Positions 15,735-24,772 are shown, counted from the first letter of the stretch. The stretch is 64,000 bases of DNA from an uncultured Treponema sp. (GCA_934718065.1 CAKUZR010000001.1:193031-257030), one strand, 5' to 3'. Numbers and translations are program-made. Notes: a model not told the origin generated them from the sequence alone.

Positions 15735-17495
15735 CTAGCTGTTCAGAAGTTCTTTGATGTCGGAAACGATTTGCTCCGGCGTTATTCCGAGCTGCTCAAG
15801 AAGCGTTTCGGGGTTGTAGCGGTCGTAGAACTTTTTTTCTAGGCCGTAATTTTTGACTTTCATGGTGCTTGGGCCGTAGAACGATGCGATTTTCTGGCCG
15901 AATCCGCCGCTTGAGATTCCGTCTTCGAGGGTGATTACGAGCTGGTGGTCTTTTTTCAGTTCTTCCAGAAGTTTGCTGTCTGTTCCGGATGCGAACCGCG
16001 GATTTATGAGCGTCGGCGTGAATCCGAGCGTTTCTTTTACTGCGGCGGCGATTTTTTCACCTTTCTGATAGAAGTCGCCGAGCGCGATTATTGCGGCTTT
16101 TTCGCCTTTCTGTTCAACTTTGAAGGTGTCGAGCGCGTCGAATGTTTTTTCTGCGGCGCGGTGGGTAACTTCGTTTCCTGGAATCAGAATCAGAACCGGA
16201 TGTGATTTCTGTTCTGTCGCCCAGTCGAGCATATTTGTGTATTCTTCGGCGCAAGTTGGGGCTAAAACTACAAGGTTCGGAATGTTTGTGAATGCCGCAA
16301 GCCCGAAAATTCCAAGGTGAGTAACGTCTGTAAGTCCTGCGAACGATGTGTAGTTCATGAGCATTGTGACCGGCATATTGTTTATGCAGACATCCTGCGA
16401 AATCTGGTCGTAGGCGCGCTGAAGGAATGTCATATTTGTTACAAGGAGCGGTGTTCCGCCGTTTTTTGCGATTCCTGAGCAGGCTGCGACTGCCGCTTCT
16501 TCGGCGATTCCCACGTCAAGATACTGTTTGCCGAGCGTTTTGCGCTGTTCCGGGCCGAGCCCTACGGACATTGGCATTGCCGGAGTTACAACGATGAATT
16601 TTTTGTCTTTTGCGGCTTTTTCCATAATCCATTTTGGTGTGATTGCGCCGTAGCTTTCGCCGTTTCCGAAATTTACGGTTGGTTTTCCTGTTTCCCGGTT
16701 GAACGGGAGCGTCCAGTGCCAGGCTTCCTTGTTGTCTTCCGCGATTTTGTAGCCTTTTCCTTTCTGCGTGTGGATGTGAAGAACTACCGGATGATTTATG
16801 TCCTTTACTTTTTTGAAAAGTTCAATCATCGCTGCGATGTCGTTTCCGTTTTCTTCATATATATAGTCAAGTCCGAAGGCGCGGAACATATTGTCGGGTG
16901 ATTTTCCGTTTGAGTCGCGCAGTTCCTTCAGATTTTTGTAGATTCCGCCGTGGTTTTCAGCGATTGCCATTTCGTTGTCGTTCACGATTATTATGAAATT
17001 TGAATTCAGTTCTGAGCCGGCCGCGCTTAACGCTTCAAGGGCTTCTCCGCCGGAAAGCGAGCCGTCGCCGATTACCGCGATGATGTTTTCATTTTTGCCA
17101 AGAACATCGCGTCCTTTTGCAAGTCCCAGCGCGAGCGCAATTGAAGTTGAAGTGTGTCCCACGTTGAAAAAGTCATGTTCGCTTTCTTCCGGGTTTGTGT
17201 AGCCTGAATCTTCTGAAAAATGCGAGTCGTCAAGGTAGCCGGCTTTTCTTCCTGTAAGAAGTTTGTGAGGGTAGCTCTGGTGCGAAACGTCGAAAACAAT
17301 TTTGTCTATAGGAGAGTTAAAAACGTAGTGAAGCGCGATTGTTGTCTCCACCATTCCAAAGTTCGGACCGAAATGTCCGCCGATTTTTGTAAGCCTGTTG
17401 AAAAGGGCTTCGCGCATTTCTCCTGCGAGCGCGTTCATTTCTTCAAGTGAAAGTTTTTTTACGTCTGCCGGTGAGTCAATCTTTTCCAAATACAT
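15735..17495 (-). CDS. DXS-like thiamine-diphosphate enzyme
   Basis: 586 residues from the ATG at 17495 (GAGGCG upstream); a longer frame to 17570 has no support. The fold is that of 1-deoxy-xylulose-5-phosphate synthase: GGHFGPNFGMVETTIALHYV, DVSHQSYPHKLLTGRK, the ThDP motif GDGSLSGGEALEALSAAG...NDNEM, GIAEEAAVAA and TFLQRAYDQISQDV. It is shorter than E. coli Dxs, and several substrate-site positions differ (see findings), so it may be a divergent DXS or a different transketolase-like enzyme. Dxs makes the first precursor of isoprenoids, thiamine and pyridoxal. Its leader carries a perfect inverted repeat. Confidence 0.8.
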   Translation of the reverse strand: MYLEKIDSPADVKKLSLEEMNALAGEMREALFNRLTKIGGHFGPNFGMVETTIALHYVFNSPIDKIVFDVSHQSYPHKLLTGRKAGYLDDSHFSEDSGYTNPEESEHDFFNVGHTSTSIALALGLAKGRDVLGKNENIIAVIGDGSLSGGEALEALSAAGSELNSNFIIIVNDNEMAIAENHGGIYKNLKELRDSNGKSPDNMFRAFGLDYIYEENGNDIAAMIELFKKVKDINHPVVLHIHTQKGKGYKIAEDNKEAWHWTLPFNRETGKPTVNFGNGESYGAITPKWIMEKAAKDKKFIVVTPAMPMSVGLGPEQRKTLGKQYLDVGIAEEAAVAACSGIAKNGGTPLLVTNMTFLQRAYDQISQDVCINNMPVTMLMNYTSFAGLTDVTHLGIFGLAAFTNIPNLVVLAPTCAEEYTNMLDWATEQKSHPVLILIPGNEVTHRAAEKTFDALDTFKVEQKGEKAAIIALGDFYQKGEKIAAAVKETLGFTPTLINPRFASGTDSKLLEELKKDHQLVITLEDGISSGGFGQKIASFYGPSTMKVKNYGLEKKFYDRYNPETLLEQLGITPEQIVSDIKELLNS

Positions 17496-17511
17496 TCTAT
17501 CAACGCCTCGA

Positions 17512-17570
17512 TATATAAGTTTCGTTTTGTAACTTATATAAAATGTAATAAAGAAAAGGTTACTTGTCAA
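17512..17570 (-). promoter_or_regulatory. promoter and palindromic operator of the DXS-like gene
   Basis: Minus strand TTGACA (17565-17570), 17-bp spacer and TACATT (17542-17547). Around the expected start lies a perfect inverted repeat TATATAAGTT-N9-AACTTATATA (17512-17540), ending 16 bp before the ATG. It could bind a repressor, or form an mRNA hairpin next to the ribosome site. Confidence 0.6.
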
Positions 17571-17671
17571 TATTTATTTTGCGATTTAGAAACAAAACGT
17601 TTCTTATTTTGTACAAATTTTGTTCAGAGTGGCTGGCTGGGGAGTCTCGATTTTTATTCGTTTTTGATTTT

Positions 17672-18613
17672 TCAGTTTTGTTCCTTCCGCGTGTTGCGTT
17701 CCCAGAAAACGCCGCCGCTGTAGCCCTGGATTGTTTTGTCGGTTTCCGCAAGAAGAAGGCGTTTTTCGGCAAGAAGGCAGTATTCTTCGTTCTGTTCAAT
17801 TCCGCAGAAACGCCGTCCGAGTTTTTTTGCCGTTACGCTTGCTGTACCGCTTCCAAGAAACGGGTCGAAAACAATGTCGCCGGGGTGCGAGCTTGCAAGA
17901 ATCAGTTTTGCGTAAAGTTTTTCGGGCTTTTGCGTTGGATGGTCGGTGTTTTCCGGCATTGACCAGAATGGAACTGAAATGTCGTCCCAGAAATTTGAAG
18001 GGCAGGTGAGCCGGAATTTTCCTTCGTCGTTTTCGCTCCAGTCTTTCGGTTTTCCGCTTTCCTTGTATGGCGCAAGAACTTTTCGCTTCATTTTTACGGC
18101 TTCAACGTTGAAATAATATTCGTCCGGATTTTTCACGGCGAACCAGATGTCTTCCATTCCGTTTTTCCAGTTGAATTTTGCTCCTCGGCCTTTTTCGCGC
18201 TGCCAGGTGATTCTGTTCATTACAAAAAGTTCTTTTTCAAGCGCGCGCTGCAGCGATGATGTGCATTTCCAGTCGCCGCATAAGTAAAGCGAGCCGCTGG
18301 ATTTGAGTTTTTTGCAGACTTCCGGAAGCCACGTTGAAAGATATTCGTCGTAGCTGCTTTCCGGGCGGGAATTGAATTTCATTCCGTTGAAATTTTTTGA
18401 AAGATTGTATGGCGGGTCGATTATTATAAGGTCGGCGAAATTTTCAGGAATGAATTCAAGCATTTTCAGAACGTCGCCGTTGATTGTGCGGTTCACAATG
18501 TCCGCGCCGGGCGCAATATTTTTTTCAGTGAGCAGGCGGCTTTTTAGCGCGGGGATTTCTTCCGGCTGCAAAGTTAAAGTTCTGTTGTTTTGTGCGCGTT
18601 CTTTTTTTTCCAT
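17672..18613 (-). CDS. site-specific DNA methyltransferase (beta class, DPPY)
   Basis: 313 residues from the ATG at 18613 (AAGGTCAGG upstream); an in-frame TTG at 18667 is the longer alternative. Motif IV is IIIDPPYNLSKNF near residue 85; a long target-recognition stretch follows; motif I is GDIVFDPFLGSGTASVTAKK near the C-terminus. The order IV-TRD-I marks the beta class. DPPY fits amino-methylation, most likely N6-adenine. No restriction enzyme is adjacent, so this is an orphan, phage-type or regulatory methylase. Confidence 0.88.
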   Translation of the reverse strand: MEKKERAQNNRTLTLQPEEIPALKSRLLTEKNIAPGADIVNRTINGDVLKMLEFIPENFADLIIIDPPYNLSKNFNGMKFNSRPESSYDEYLSTWLPEVCKKLKSSGSLYLCGDWKCTSSLQRALEKELFVMNRITWQREKGRGAKFNWKNGMEDIWFAVKNPDEYYFNVEAVKMKRKVLAPYKESGKPKDWSENDEGKFRLTCPSNFWDDISVPFWSMPENTDHPTQKPEKLYAKLILASSHPGDIVFDPFLGSGTASVTAKKLGRRFCGIEQNEEYCLLAEKRLLLAETDKTIQGYSGGVFWERNTRKEQN

Positions 18614-18715
18614 AAGTTTTGCCTGACCTTGTGATTTTGCTGAAAGTGTGGATTCAGCGTTCTGCAAAATTATAGAAGATTTTTTGTTTTATAAAAAGCG
18701 TATGAAAATTCTTTA

Positions 18716-18919
18716 TAGCCTGAATGTTGACTTTTTTTGTGAAGAAATAAAAGCGCAGGCAGATTTGCAATTTGTGAAGATTTTTGGCGATTGAACCACT
18801 TAAAGTGCGGAGCACCCGAATTAATACAAGCGGAGCGCGAGCCAAATCCATCTGAGCAAATTGGAAATATGCCGAAAGCGTTCTTTCAGAATTTGCAAAA
18901 AAACTCGACATTTAGGCTA
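18716..18919 (-). repeat. MITE-like ~200-bp element, copy 5
   Basis: Ends TAGCCTGAATGTTGAC and CTCGACATTTAGGCTA form an inverted repeat with flanking TA. Between the methyltransferase and TetR genes. Confidence 0.88.
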
Positions 18920-19003
18920 AGAATCAATTTGCTTTGATTTTTAGTTTTAGCAACATTGCGTTGTTTATTGAATAAATTCGTGCCGTGTGGTATTCTTATT
19001 TTT

Positions 19004-19648
19004 ATGGCAGAATATATACGCGCACGCAGCGACGATCAGAAGGAAGAGCGGCTCAACCAAATAAAAGAGGCCGCGGAATCACTTTTTAATCAGATTCCGT
19101 ACACAGAAATTACTCTTACCACAATTGCTGAAAAACTTACCTGGTCGCGGGCGAATCTTTACAAATATGTTGCCACAAAAGAAGAAATTTTCCTGGAGCT
19201 TTCCGCACAAAAAATGGCGGCTTATTACAGTGCGCTCATTTCTGCTTTTCCGGAGGGAAATAAATATTCGCCGGAAGTTATTTCCGAGGTCTGGGCCGGA
19301 ATTTTAAACGCAAATCAGGATTATCTTCGGTACGTTTCCTATTTGAATCCGATTATTGAAACAAACGTTACAGTTGACCGCCTTGCCGCTTTCAAGAAAA
19401 AATACTACGAATTCGCATGGCCTTTGCGCGACCGTCTGGCGGAAATGCTTTCAATTTCCAAGGAAGATGCGTTCAAACTTCAGTTGAATGTTTTGATGTT
19501 CGCCGCAACTTCCGCCGTAAGTTGCTACAAAAATCCGCTGATTCAGGAAGCCCTGAAAAAAATCGACGTTGTTCCGCCGAAAATTGATTTCTACGCAGAT
19601 ATGCGCGACTTTGTTTTGATGCGCGTAAAATGGTGCAGTAAAAAGTAG
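19004..19648 (+). CDS. TetR/AcrR-family regulator
   Basis: 214 residues from the ATG at 19004. The DNA-binding domain is clear: RLNQIKEAAESLFNQIPYTE then LTTIAEKLTWSRANLYKYVA and TKEEIFLEL. The C-terminal ligand domain is generic. An earlier in-frame start at 18956 adds a hydrophobic stretch atypical of TetR proteins. There is no good ribosome site. Its target is not evident: neighbours are a methyltransferase and a recombinase, each separated from it by a repeat. Confidence 0.85.
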   Translation: MAEYIRARSDDQKEERLNQIKEAAESLFNQIPYTEITLTTIAEKLTWSRANLYKYVATKEEIFLELSAQKMAAYYSALISAFPEGNKYSPEVISEVWAGILNANQDYLRYVSYLNPIIETNVTVDRLAAFKKKYYEFAWPLRDRLAEMLSISKEDAFKLQLNVLMFAATSAVSCYKNPLIQEALKKIDVVPPKIDFYADMRDFVLMRVKWCSKK

Positions 19649-19694
19649 CGGGAAGGAGAGGACCGGCTGGTATCTATTTTTTGAATCTTATAAT

Positions 19695-19898
19695 TAGCCT
19701 GAATGTCGGTTTTTTTGTGAAAAAAATAAAAGCGAAGGCAGATTTGCAGTTTGTGAAGATTTTTGGCGATTGAATCAATTAAAGTGCGAAGTACCCGAAT
19801 TAATACAAGCGAAGCGCGAGCCAAATCCATCTGAGCAAACTGGAAATATGCCGAAAGCGATTTTTCATAATTTGCAAAAAAATTCGAAATTAAGACTA
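19695..19898 (-). repeat. MITE-like ~200-bp element, copy 6
   Basis: Ends TAGCCTGAATGTCGG and TTCGAAATTAAGACTA, flanked by AAT/ATT. Ends 37 bp before the recombinase start. Confidence 0.87.
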
Positions 19899-19935
19899 AT
19901 TAACTCGAAATAAAATTATTAAGTTTGGGAGATTT

Positions 19936-20517
19936 ATGATTTACGGTTACATTCGTGTCAGCACGGACAAGCAGACTGTGGAAAACCAGCGGTTTGAAAT
20001 TTTGCGTTTCTGCAGGAAAAAATCCCTGAAAATTGATTCCTGGATTGAAGAAACCATCAGCGGAACTCTTACTCCTGAAAAACGGGAGCTTGGGAATCTT
20101 CTTAGGCACATAAAAAAAGACGATTTGATAATTTGCAGTGAACTTTCGCGTCTTGGCAGAAGCCTGTTTATGATTATGTCGATTTTGAATCTGATTATGG
20201 AAAAAGGCGCACGTGTTTGGACAATAAAAGACAATTACCGCCTTGGCGATGATATTCAGTCGAAAGTGCTTGCGTTTGCTTTTGGCCTTAGTGCGGAAAT
20301 TGAAAGAAATCTTATCAGCCAGCGGACAAAGGAAGCTCTTGCGCTGAAAAAGGCTCAGAACATAAAACTAGGCCGCCCAAAAGGAAGCAAAAATAATTTT
20401 CATCTGCTGGACGGCCTTGAATTTCATGTGAAAAATATGCGGAGTTCCGGGCTTAGCGTGAACAGAATCGCGAAGCTCTTAGGTGTTTCAAGGAACACCG
20501 TAAGAAAATGCCTGTAA
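19936..20517 (+). CDS. serine recombinase, resolvase/invertase family
   Basis: 193 residues, family length. N-terminus MIYGYIRVSTDKQTVENQRF holds the catalytic serine S9. Further motifs are LIICSELSRLGRSLFMIMSI, KVLAFAFGLSAEIERNLISQ and GRPKGSKN, followed by a C-terminal helix-turn-helix (GLSVNRIAKLLGVSRNTVRK). This is the form of DNA invertases such as Mpi and of cointegrate resolvases. There are no adjacent transposase or conjugation genes and I found no convincing invertible segment within a few hundred bases, so its site is unknown. Confidence 0.9.
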   Translation: MIYGYIRVSTDKQTVENQRFEILRFCRKKSLKIDSWIEETISGTLTPEKRELGNLLRHIKKDDLIICSELSRLGRSLFMIMSILNLIMEKGARVWTIKDNYRLGDDIQSKVLAFAFGLSAEIERNLISQRTKEALALKKAQNIKLGRPKGSKNNFHLLDGLEFHVKNMRSSGLSVNRIAKLLGVSRNTVRKCL

Positions 20518-20520
20518 ACG

Positions 20521-22995
20521 CTAGTTGCTGAACGGATTTTTGTAGGAAACGATTTTCGGACCTTCCATTTTTTCAACGGTGCCGTTTTCAGTTCTTATTT
20601 TCCAAAGCTGCGCGTTGAAGTCCAGGGCAGTCCAGATTGGCCATTTCCATGTTCGCTTTTTTAAGATTGGCGGATCAAGGCAGAACTGCAAGTCAAGTCC
20701 GAGTGAAGCCTTGAAATTTCCTTGTGTTTCGCTAATAAAATTCAGCAGATTTCCGTTTCCGGTTGTAACTCCAAGATATGAAGACAGTGGAAGCACAAAA
20801 GTGATTGGCGCGCCGAGCGTAAAGTCCGTGGAAGCAATTCCAATTGAACCGCCGATTCCAACGCCGGCTCTAAGCTCGATTACCGGCGCAATAAGTGCCT
20901 GAAATCCTCCGCCAAGCTGAAGTTCGTCTTTGTTCAGCGTTGTGATTCCCGCAAAATTCGCCACGTCAAAGATTTTGTAAATGTTGCAGTAAGGTGCGGC
21001 TTTTATGTCTGTTGGAATTTTCCATTTTTTCACGAAGGACCAGTCAATTCCGGCGGAAACGCCGAATCCAATCATGCAAATTCCGCCTATGGCTGCGTTT
21101 TTGAATTCAATTACAACGTTTGAATAAATCAAAACATCAAAACTTGCGTCAAATGAAAATACAACAGGAAACGGAGGACACAAATTTATTGCCTTGTGGA
21201 AATTTTTCGCATCTTTTGAAGGTTTTATCGCCAGCGAGCCTGTAAAATCGCCAGTTTCCCTGAATCCAAGATTTGAAAATTTGCTGATTCCGAATTCTTT
21301 TTCAATTTCTTTTTTGTTGTCGGCAAGAAGTTTTTTCATTCCGGCTTCGTCAAGGTCTTTGAAATCTGCCGTGGATTTTGCTTCGCCAGTTTTCGGGTTG
21401 ATTACCGGCGGTTTTTCGTCCGAAGTGAAAATTGACATCAAATTTATGTTGTATTTTATTGTGTCCTTGAATTCGTATTTGAAAAGAAGACACATTTTTA
21501 TGTCAAAGTTTGGTGTCGCGCTGATGATTTTGATTTTTCCGCCGATTCCAACGCGGATTGAAGCGTCGGAATTTTTTACAATCTGCTTGATGACCGGGCT
21601 TTCTAAAATTCCAACAATGCAGGGAAGAACGTCCAGCGACTTCAACTGGCTGAATTCTTCCATTATATTGTCCCTTTTTCTTATGTAGTTTTTATATTCT
21701 TCTGTGTATCTTGCGTCGGAAAGAATTGGATTTTCTTTTTTAGTTGCCGCCCGTGCGGAATTTTCTGTTCCGGAAGTGTTCATATCGCCAAGATTTGCGT
21801 AGAACCAAGGAAAAATTGTTGAAAAGCTGGTTGAATAAAAACTCAGTTCCGGGCATAAGTCCGGGTACAGGACAGCCAGCGCTTTTCTGTTTGCAATTAC
21901 AATGTGAAGTTCAGTTTCTCCGGCAAAATTTGAAAGATTGTCGCGGATTTCCTGGGCTTCGTCGCTTGAGTTACCTTCAACAAGTTTTTTCCACAAATCC
22001 GGATTTTTTATGATTTCATTCAAATATGAAACTGCGTCCGCGATTGAAAGCGATTTGAATTCGTTTGTAACAACTGAAGAAGGCATTGCTTCAAGAAGCT
22101 CGTAGATTGAATAGTTTTCCGCGAATTCCGCGTTCTGGAAATAATAAATTTCCGGAGAATCGTCCTCGCTTAAATCCATTGTTTCAAGCTCATCGTCGTT
22201 TACGGCTCGTGCGCCTGAAAATGAGCGTGTTCCAACGTAAGTCTGGCAAAGTGATTCTTCGTTGTCGATTACGTAGTCGCCGTAAGCAAGGCTTTTTATG
22301 GCGGCGCGGTTTGTTGTTCCAACATCGTATTTGTTCACGATGTAGCGGCCGTCCGGGTTGATTCCAATAAGTCCGCCCGGATATGCGCTTCTTGCGTATT
22401 GCTGTGGAATTATAGAAAACATTGATGATGTTTTTATGTTTTCGTCTTCGTTCAGGAAGGCGAGCCACATTGCTTTTTCGGAGCCCTTGCGTTTTGCAAA
22501 TGGCTTTATGTAGGCAATATCGTTGATTCCGTCGCTGTTCAGGTCGCAGGATTTTCCTGCTTCAAGTGTGAATCTGTTTTTCAGGCTTGCTTCTTCTGAA
22601 ATCGACCATCTTTCGTTTTCAAATTCGTAGTATGAAAAAGAAACGCTTTCCCGGCTGATGTCTTCTATGGCGATATATCCAAAAACTGATTCAGTGTCCA
22701 AATCGCCGTAAACGAACTGTCCTGAGCCAACGTCTTTTTTCTGGATTTTTCCCAGACGGACGGCAAGCGTAACTCCTTTTGCAAGCTGGCTTGTCTGAAA
22801 GTCTGAAGGATTGTACAAAGCCGCGCCGCCCATGAAAGGCATTTTTGTAACAGCGGAACGGTTTTTCAGGCCGGAAATATTTCTTAAGTCAGCGGAGGAA
22901 GTTGGCTCTTCCAGCGACATAGCGCATCCAGCCAAAAAAACAGCGGCTGCCGCGGCTAAAATTGTGCAGATATTTTTTATTGTTTTTGTTTTCAT
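20521..22995 (-). CDS. large lipoprotein, unknown function
   Basis: 824 residues. Lipoprotein signal with lipobox FLAGC (Cys about residue 24); ribosome site CCGGAG before the ATG. I do not recognise a domain. Visible are an N-terminal part rich in short beta strands that mentions DLNSDGINDIAY, reminiscent of FG-GAP/calcium-type loops, and a C-terminal half with long amphipathic strands (FQALIAPVIELRAGVGIGGS, IGIASTDFTLGAPITFVLPL) like an outer-membrane or barrel-associated protein. Last gene of a three-gene minus-strand set with a lipoprotein and an omptin. The recombinase gene converges on it, ending 3 bp away. Confidence 0.7.
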   Translation of the reverse strand: MKTKTIKNICTILAAAAAVFLAGCAMSLEEPTSSADLRNISGLKNRSAVTKMPFMGGAALYNPSDFQTSQLAKGVTLAVRLGKIQKKDVGSGQFVYGDLDTESVFGYIAIEDISRESVSFSYYEFENERWSISEEASLKNRFTLEAGKSCDLNSDGINDIAYIKPFAKRKGSEKAMWLAFLNEDENIKTSSMFSIIPQQYARSAYPGGLIGINPDGRYIVNKYDVGTTNRAAIKSLAYGDYVIDNEESLCQTYVGTRSFSGARAVNDDELETMDLSEDDSPEIYYFQNAEFAENYSIYELLEAMPSSVVTNEFKSLSIADAVSYLNEIIKNPDLWKKLVEGNSSDEAQEIRDNLSNFAGETELHIVIANRKALAVLYPDLCPELSFYSTSFSTIFPWFYANLGDMNTSGTENSARAATKKENPILSDARYTEEYKNYIRKRDNIMEEFSQLKSLDVLPCIVGILESPVIKQIVKNSDASIRVGIGGKIKIISATPNFDIKMCLLFKYEFKDTIKYNINLMSIFTSDEKPPVINPKTGEAKSTADFKDLDEAGMKKLLADNKKEIEKEFGISKFSNLGFRETGDFTGSLAIKPSKDAKNFHKAINLCPPFPVVFSFDASFDVLIYSNVVIEFKNAAIGGICMIGFGVSAGIDWSFVKKWKIPTDIKAAPYCNIYKIFDVANFAGITTLNKDELQLGGGFQALIAPVIELRAGVGIGGSIGIASTDFTLGAPITFVLPLSSYLGVTTGNGNLLNFISETQGNFKASLGLDLQFCLDPPILKKRTWKWPIWTALDFNAQLWKIRTENGTVEKMEGPKIVSYKNPFSN

Positions 22996-23025
22996 ATTTA
23001 ACTCCGGAAAATCTTCTGATGAGAA

Positions 23026-23787
23026 TTAGTTGTTTGCAAAGCAATATACGCTTCTTACGTGCGCTTTTGAATCTTTGAATGCCCGGCGAATTTCTCCGGT
23101 TTCCATGTCTATAAGAAGCTGAATGTCTTTCATGTAGTAGTCCTGCGAGCACGACCAGATTCTGTGGTCAAGTTCGTTTCCTCCGCAGGCAGAAATTACT
23201 TCGTTCAGAAGGTTTTTGTTTTCAAACATTTCATAAAGCTCGGCCGCCGTTGGAAGATACCAGTCTGTTGTGTCAAATTTTCCGCATTTTTTGCTGATTC
23301 CGTAGTTTTCGGCAAAAGCGTACGCCGGATAAACTGAATACATATTTTCTTTTGCGGTTTTGTCGCGGCGTTTCACGTTTTTCCAGGAATCTTCGCCGTC
23401 AATGTCGCCGGCAAATCCTTCGTTTGTGTAAGTTCCGGTTGAAATATCGAATTTCTGGTTTATAACATAAGTTCTGTTGAAAAGAAAATTCGTGTTGTCG
23501 CCGGTTGAAGAATCTTCCGCAAACGAAATTGTTTCCGCGGATTCAAAAAGTCCAACGCCGATTACGCGCTTTGAATCCTTGTTTTGGACTCCTGAAACTG
23601 TAAAAATTACCGCGACCGGCTTTTCGTTCCCTTTGTAGGAAAGAAATTTTTCCTTTGAAAGAACGCTTCCGCCTGACATTACAATGTCGCCCACATGATA
23701 TTCTTTTTTTGCGCATGAACTGAAAAAAAAGCAGCATATTGCAAATCCTAGAAGACCGATTTTTTCAATTTTTTCTTTTAAAGACAT
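23026..23787 (-). CDS. lipoprotein with DUF1566/FGE-like C-terminal region
   Basis: 253 residues. Lipobox FFSSC (Cys 25). The start has CGAGGAAAAAAT before the ATG. The C-terminal half reads DTTDWYLPTAAELYEMFENK, then RIWSCSQDYY and AHVRSVYCF: the W-x-LPT-x-EL ... WSSSQ ... RxV order of the Lcl/DUF1566 lectin-like fold, which is common in repetitive spirochaete and Fibrobacter surface proteins. Between the large lipoprotein and the omptin-like gene with small gaps, so probably one operon. Role unknown. Confidence 0.7.
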   Translation of the reverse strand: MSLKEKIEKIGLLGFAICCFFFSSCAKKEYHVGDIVMSGGSVLSKEKFLSYKGNEKPVAVIFTVSGVQNKDSKRVIGVGLFESAETISFAEDSSTGDNTNFLFNRTYVINQKFDISTGTYTNEGFAGDIDGEDSWKNVKRRDKTAKENMYSVYPAYAFAENYGISKKCGKFDTTDWYLPTAAELYEMFENKNLLNEVISACGGNELDHRIWSCSQDYYMKDIQLLIDMETGEIRRAFKDSKAHVRSVYCFANN

Positions 23788-23836
23788 ATTTTTTCCTCGT
23801 TTGAATTTGAAGTTGTATTTTTAATGAAAATTAATT

Positions 23837-24772
23837 TTAAATCCGGTATGAAAACATTACTGAAAGAACAGAAGATTTTATTCCGGGCGTTGAGCTTGCT
23901 TTGTAATAACTGCTGTTTGTGCCGATTGCCCGCTGGTAAGTGTTTCCTTCCTTGCATCTGAACCATTCATAGCAAACGGAAAGTGAAATTTTTTTCCAGC
24001 TTGCTTCAGCTCCAATTGAAAATCCGAGTCCGTTTTTCATAAAGTCATCGAATTCTGTCTGTCTTAAATTATGATTGTCAATCGCCGTGGCGTAAACGTA
24101 TGGAAAAAATCTTCCGAACTGTTTTACGCGCCAGGATGAAGAAACAGCGTATTCTGCTTCAAGCGAAACAAACGGCATGTAGCTTGCGGTTTCATAAGTG
24201 ATTATTGTTCCGCTCAGGTGTTTTTTTTCTATTGAACTGCTCCAGTATTCTCCGGAAGAGGCGTACTGATAATATCCGTCGCAGGCTTCAAATTTTTGGT
24301 TTCTGTATAAAAATCCAATTTGTGGAATTATGCTCAGATTAACCGGCACGTTGAAATTCAAAAGATTGAAGTCGTAGCCGAGTTTTGCCTCAAGGTCGTA
24401 AAGTTTGTTCACAATAAGGTCGTGGTCTGAAAAATTTGTGTATTTTGAAAGGTCTGTGCCAGTCCAGTCATAGTCCTGCATTGAGCCGAGCTTTACAGGA
24501 ATTGCGGAATCCACGGACAAATCCAGAATTGCGTGAAAAATATCCAGCCGGCCGGAAATATTCAGAACTGGAACAAGCGGCGTTTTCCAGTCAAGGCGGC
24601 TGTAAGTTGAACCGTCAGTTGTGTAGACAAATTCCTGGACTTTTCCGCTGCGAATTCCTCCTGCAACAGAAAGTTCAAACAGTTTTGCAAAGGAAAATTG
24701 CGGCAGCAAAACAAAAAGAATGAAAGAAAATATGATGAAAGTGAAAGATTTTTTTTGTCTGCAAAATATCAT
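23837..24772 (-). CDS. omptin-family outer-membrane protease
   Basis: 311 residues. Signal peptide to about residue 29 (LPQFSFA). Omptin landmarks: SRLDWKTPLVPVL, the acidic pair in GSMQDYDWTG (D100 and D102, matching OmpT D83/D85), and DNHNLRQTEFDD, where D232-N-H234 matches the OmpT catalytic D210/H212. Strand-turn repeats and a C-terminal SVMFSYRI fit a ten-strand barrel. Length is that of the family. Omptins cut between basic residues at the cell surface. The motif match is from memory of OmpT, not an alignment run. Confidence 0.82.
   Translation of the reverse strand: MIFCRQKKSFTFIIFSFILFVLLPQFSFAKLFELSVAGGIRSGKVQEFVYTTDGSTYSRLDWKTPLVPVLNISGRLDIFHAILDLSVDSAIPVKLGSMQDYDWTGTDLSKYTNFSDHDLIVNKLYDLEAKLGYDFNLLNFNVPVNLSIIPQIGFLYRNQKFEACDGYYQYASSGEYWSSSIEKKHLSGTIITYETASYMPFVSLEAEYAVSSSWRVKQFGRFFPYVYATAIDNHNLRQTEFDDFMKNGLGFSIGAEASWKKISLSVCYEWFRCKEGNTYQRAIGTNSSYYKASSTPGIKSSVLSVMFSYRI

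Noticed and set aside
15504..15842. Plus-strand frame of 112 residues after DUF4405
   Set aside because: Covers GC-rich repeat C and then runs antisense to the DXS-like gene; no ribosome site or family.
18654..18911. Open frame reading ...NSERTLSAYFQFAQMDLARA... on the minus strand, also seen at 19591-19830 and (plus) 37116-37334
   Set aside because: It lies entirely in the MITE-like element, lacks a ribosome site, and is interrupted by a stop in other copies (for example copy 1). Treated as repeat, not gene.
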